This document shows positions 6,086 to 6,252 of a stretch of DNA of 6,252 nucleotides, in pieces. This DNA is from Clostridia bacterium (lineage in GTDB: Bacteria > Bacillota > Clostridia > TANB77 > CAG-508): NCBI GenBank assembly GCA_022791735.1, contig JAAVZQ010000014.1, positions 1 to 6,252 on the forward strand, read 5' to 3'. Numbering within the stretch: position 1 is the first letter of the stretch; every line of letters starts with the position of its first letter. Both the position numbers and the translations under genes were made by a program. Below the pieces are notes generated by a model. It worked only from the letters and a program-made list of their open reading frames with translations. It did no database searches and had not been told where the DNA came from.

Positions 6086-6252
6086 AAGGTGTTAACTCAA
6101 AAATACATTTATCAAATATCAAAATTTAAAAATGTAAAATTACTAAGGAGCAGATATGTGTAAAGTGCAGCAAAAGAGCCTTGCATAAGTTTACCTATAA
6201 TATATGGTTTTATAGAAATATCAGATGATGATGTGATACTTAGTACTTGAAG
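6086..6252 (+). other. 3' end of window, no supported gene
   Basis: There is a good ribosome site, AAGGAG (6145-6150), 5 bases before ATG 6156, but the frame closes after ten codons (M-C-K-V-Q-Q-K-S-L-A). A different frame (6182-6250) reads P-I-I-Y-G-F-I-E-I-S-D-D-D-V-I-L-S-T then stop. No CGG is present to join them. A TATAAT (6196-6201) lacks a -35 partner. Positions 6088-6104 resemble the inner right arm of the palindromic element (5603-5618) with one extra base. Confidence 0.3.

Noticed and set aside
6156..6250. A frameshifted small gene at the right edge
   Set aside because: The two short frames cannot be joined by a CGGR step, and neither part is recognised.

Overview
The window is AT-rich and tightly packed, with AGGAGG-type ribosome sites and near-consensus sigma-A promoter boxes. 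The proteins are of clostridial (Bacillota) type, so the source is probably an uncultivated member of the Clostridia. The genus cannot be fixed from the sequence.

Layout on the plus strand: (1) the 3' part of a gene for a coiled-coil protein with 15-residue tandem repeats (3-722); (2) a 355-base intergenic stretch with a long hairpin (784-838), a consensus promoter (889-917) and a structured leader; (3) a three-gene housekeeping operon, rnj (ribonuclease J, 1078-3046), gltX (glutamyl-tRNA synthetase, 3050-4706) and truA (tRNA pseudouridine synthase A, 4708-5449), with gaps of 3 and 1 bases; (4) a 285-base intergenic stretch holding a large palindromic element (5478-5635), a direct repeat, and a hairpin that would mask a ribosome site; (5) a small three-helix membrane protein resembling DUF2651 (5735-6085); (6) 167 bases with no supported gene.

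The main discovery is in the operon. All three genes look frameshifted when read in triplets: rnj once, gltX once, truA four times. Every break is the same event: an in-frame CGG followed by A or G, where reading the four bases CGGA or CGGG as one glycine restores the family sequence exactly. The restored glycines include near-invariant ones, such as all three in the TruA segment A-S-G-R-T-D-S-G-V-H-S-L-G-Q. These six are the only in-frame CGG triplets in the window. No CGG is read as arginine; arginine uses AGA/AGG with two CGT. The simplest reading is that CGGR acts in this organism as a four-base glycine codon, or as an efficient +1 frameshift signal at a CGG codon with no tRNA. A tRNA-Gly(UCC) would be the likely decoder. 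Sequencing error or pseudogene decay would not give the same base, in the same codon register, before the same amino acid six times.

Functionally the operon joins RNA processing and decay, tRNA charging and tRNA modification. Each gene would yield only a truncated product without the +1 event, so translation of the operon appears to depend on it.
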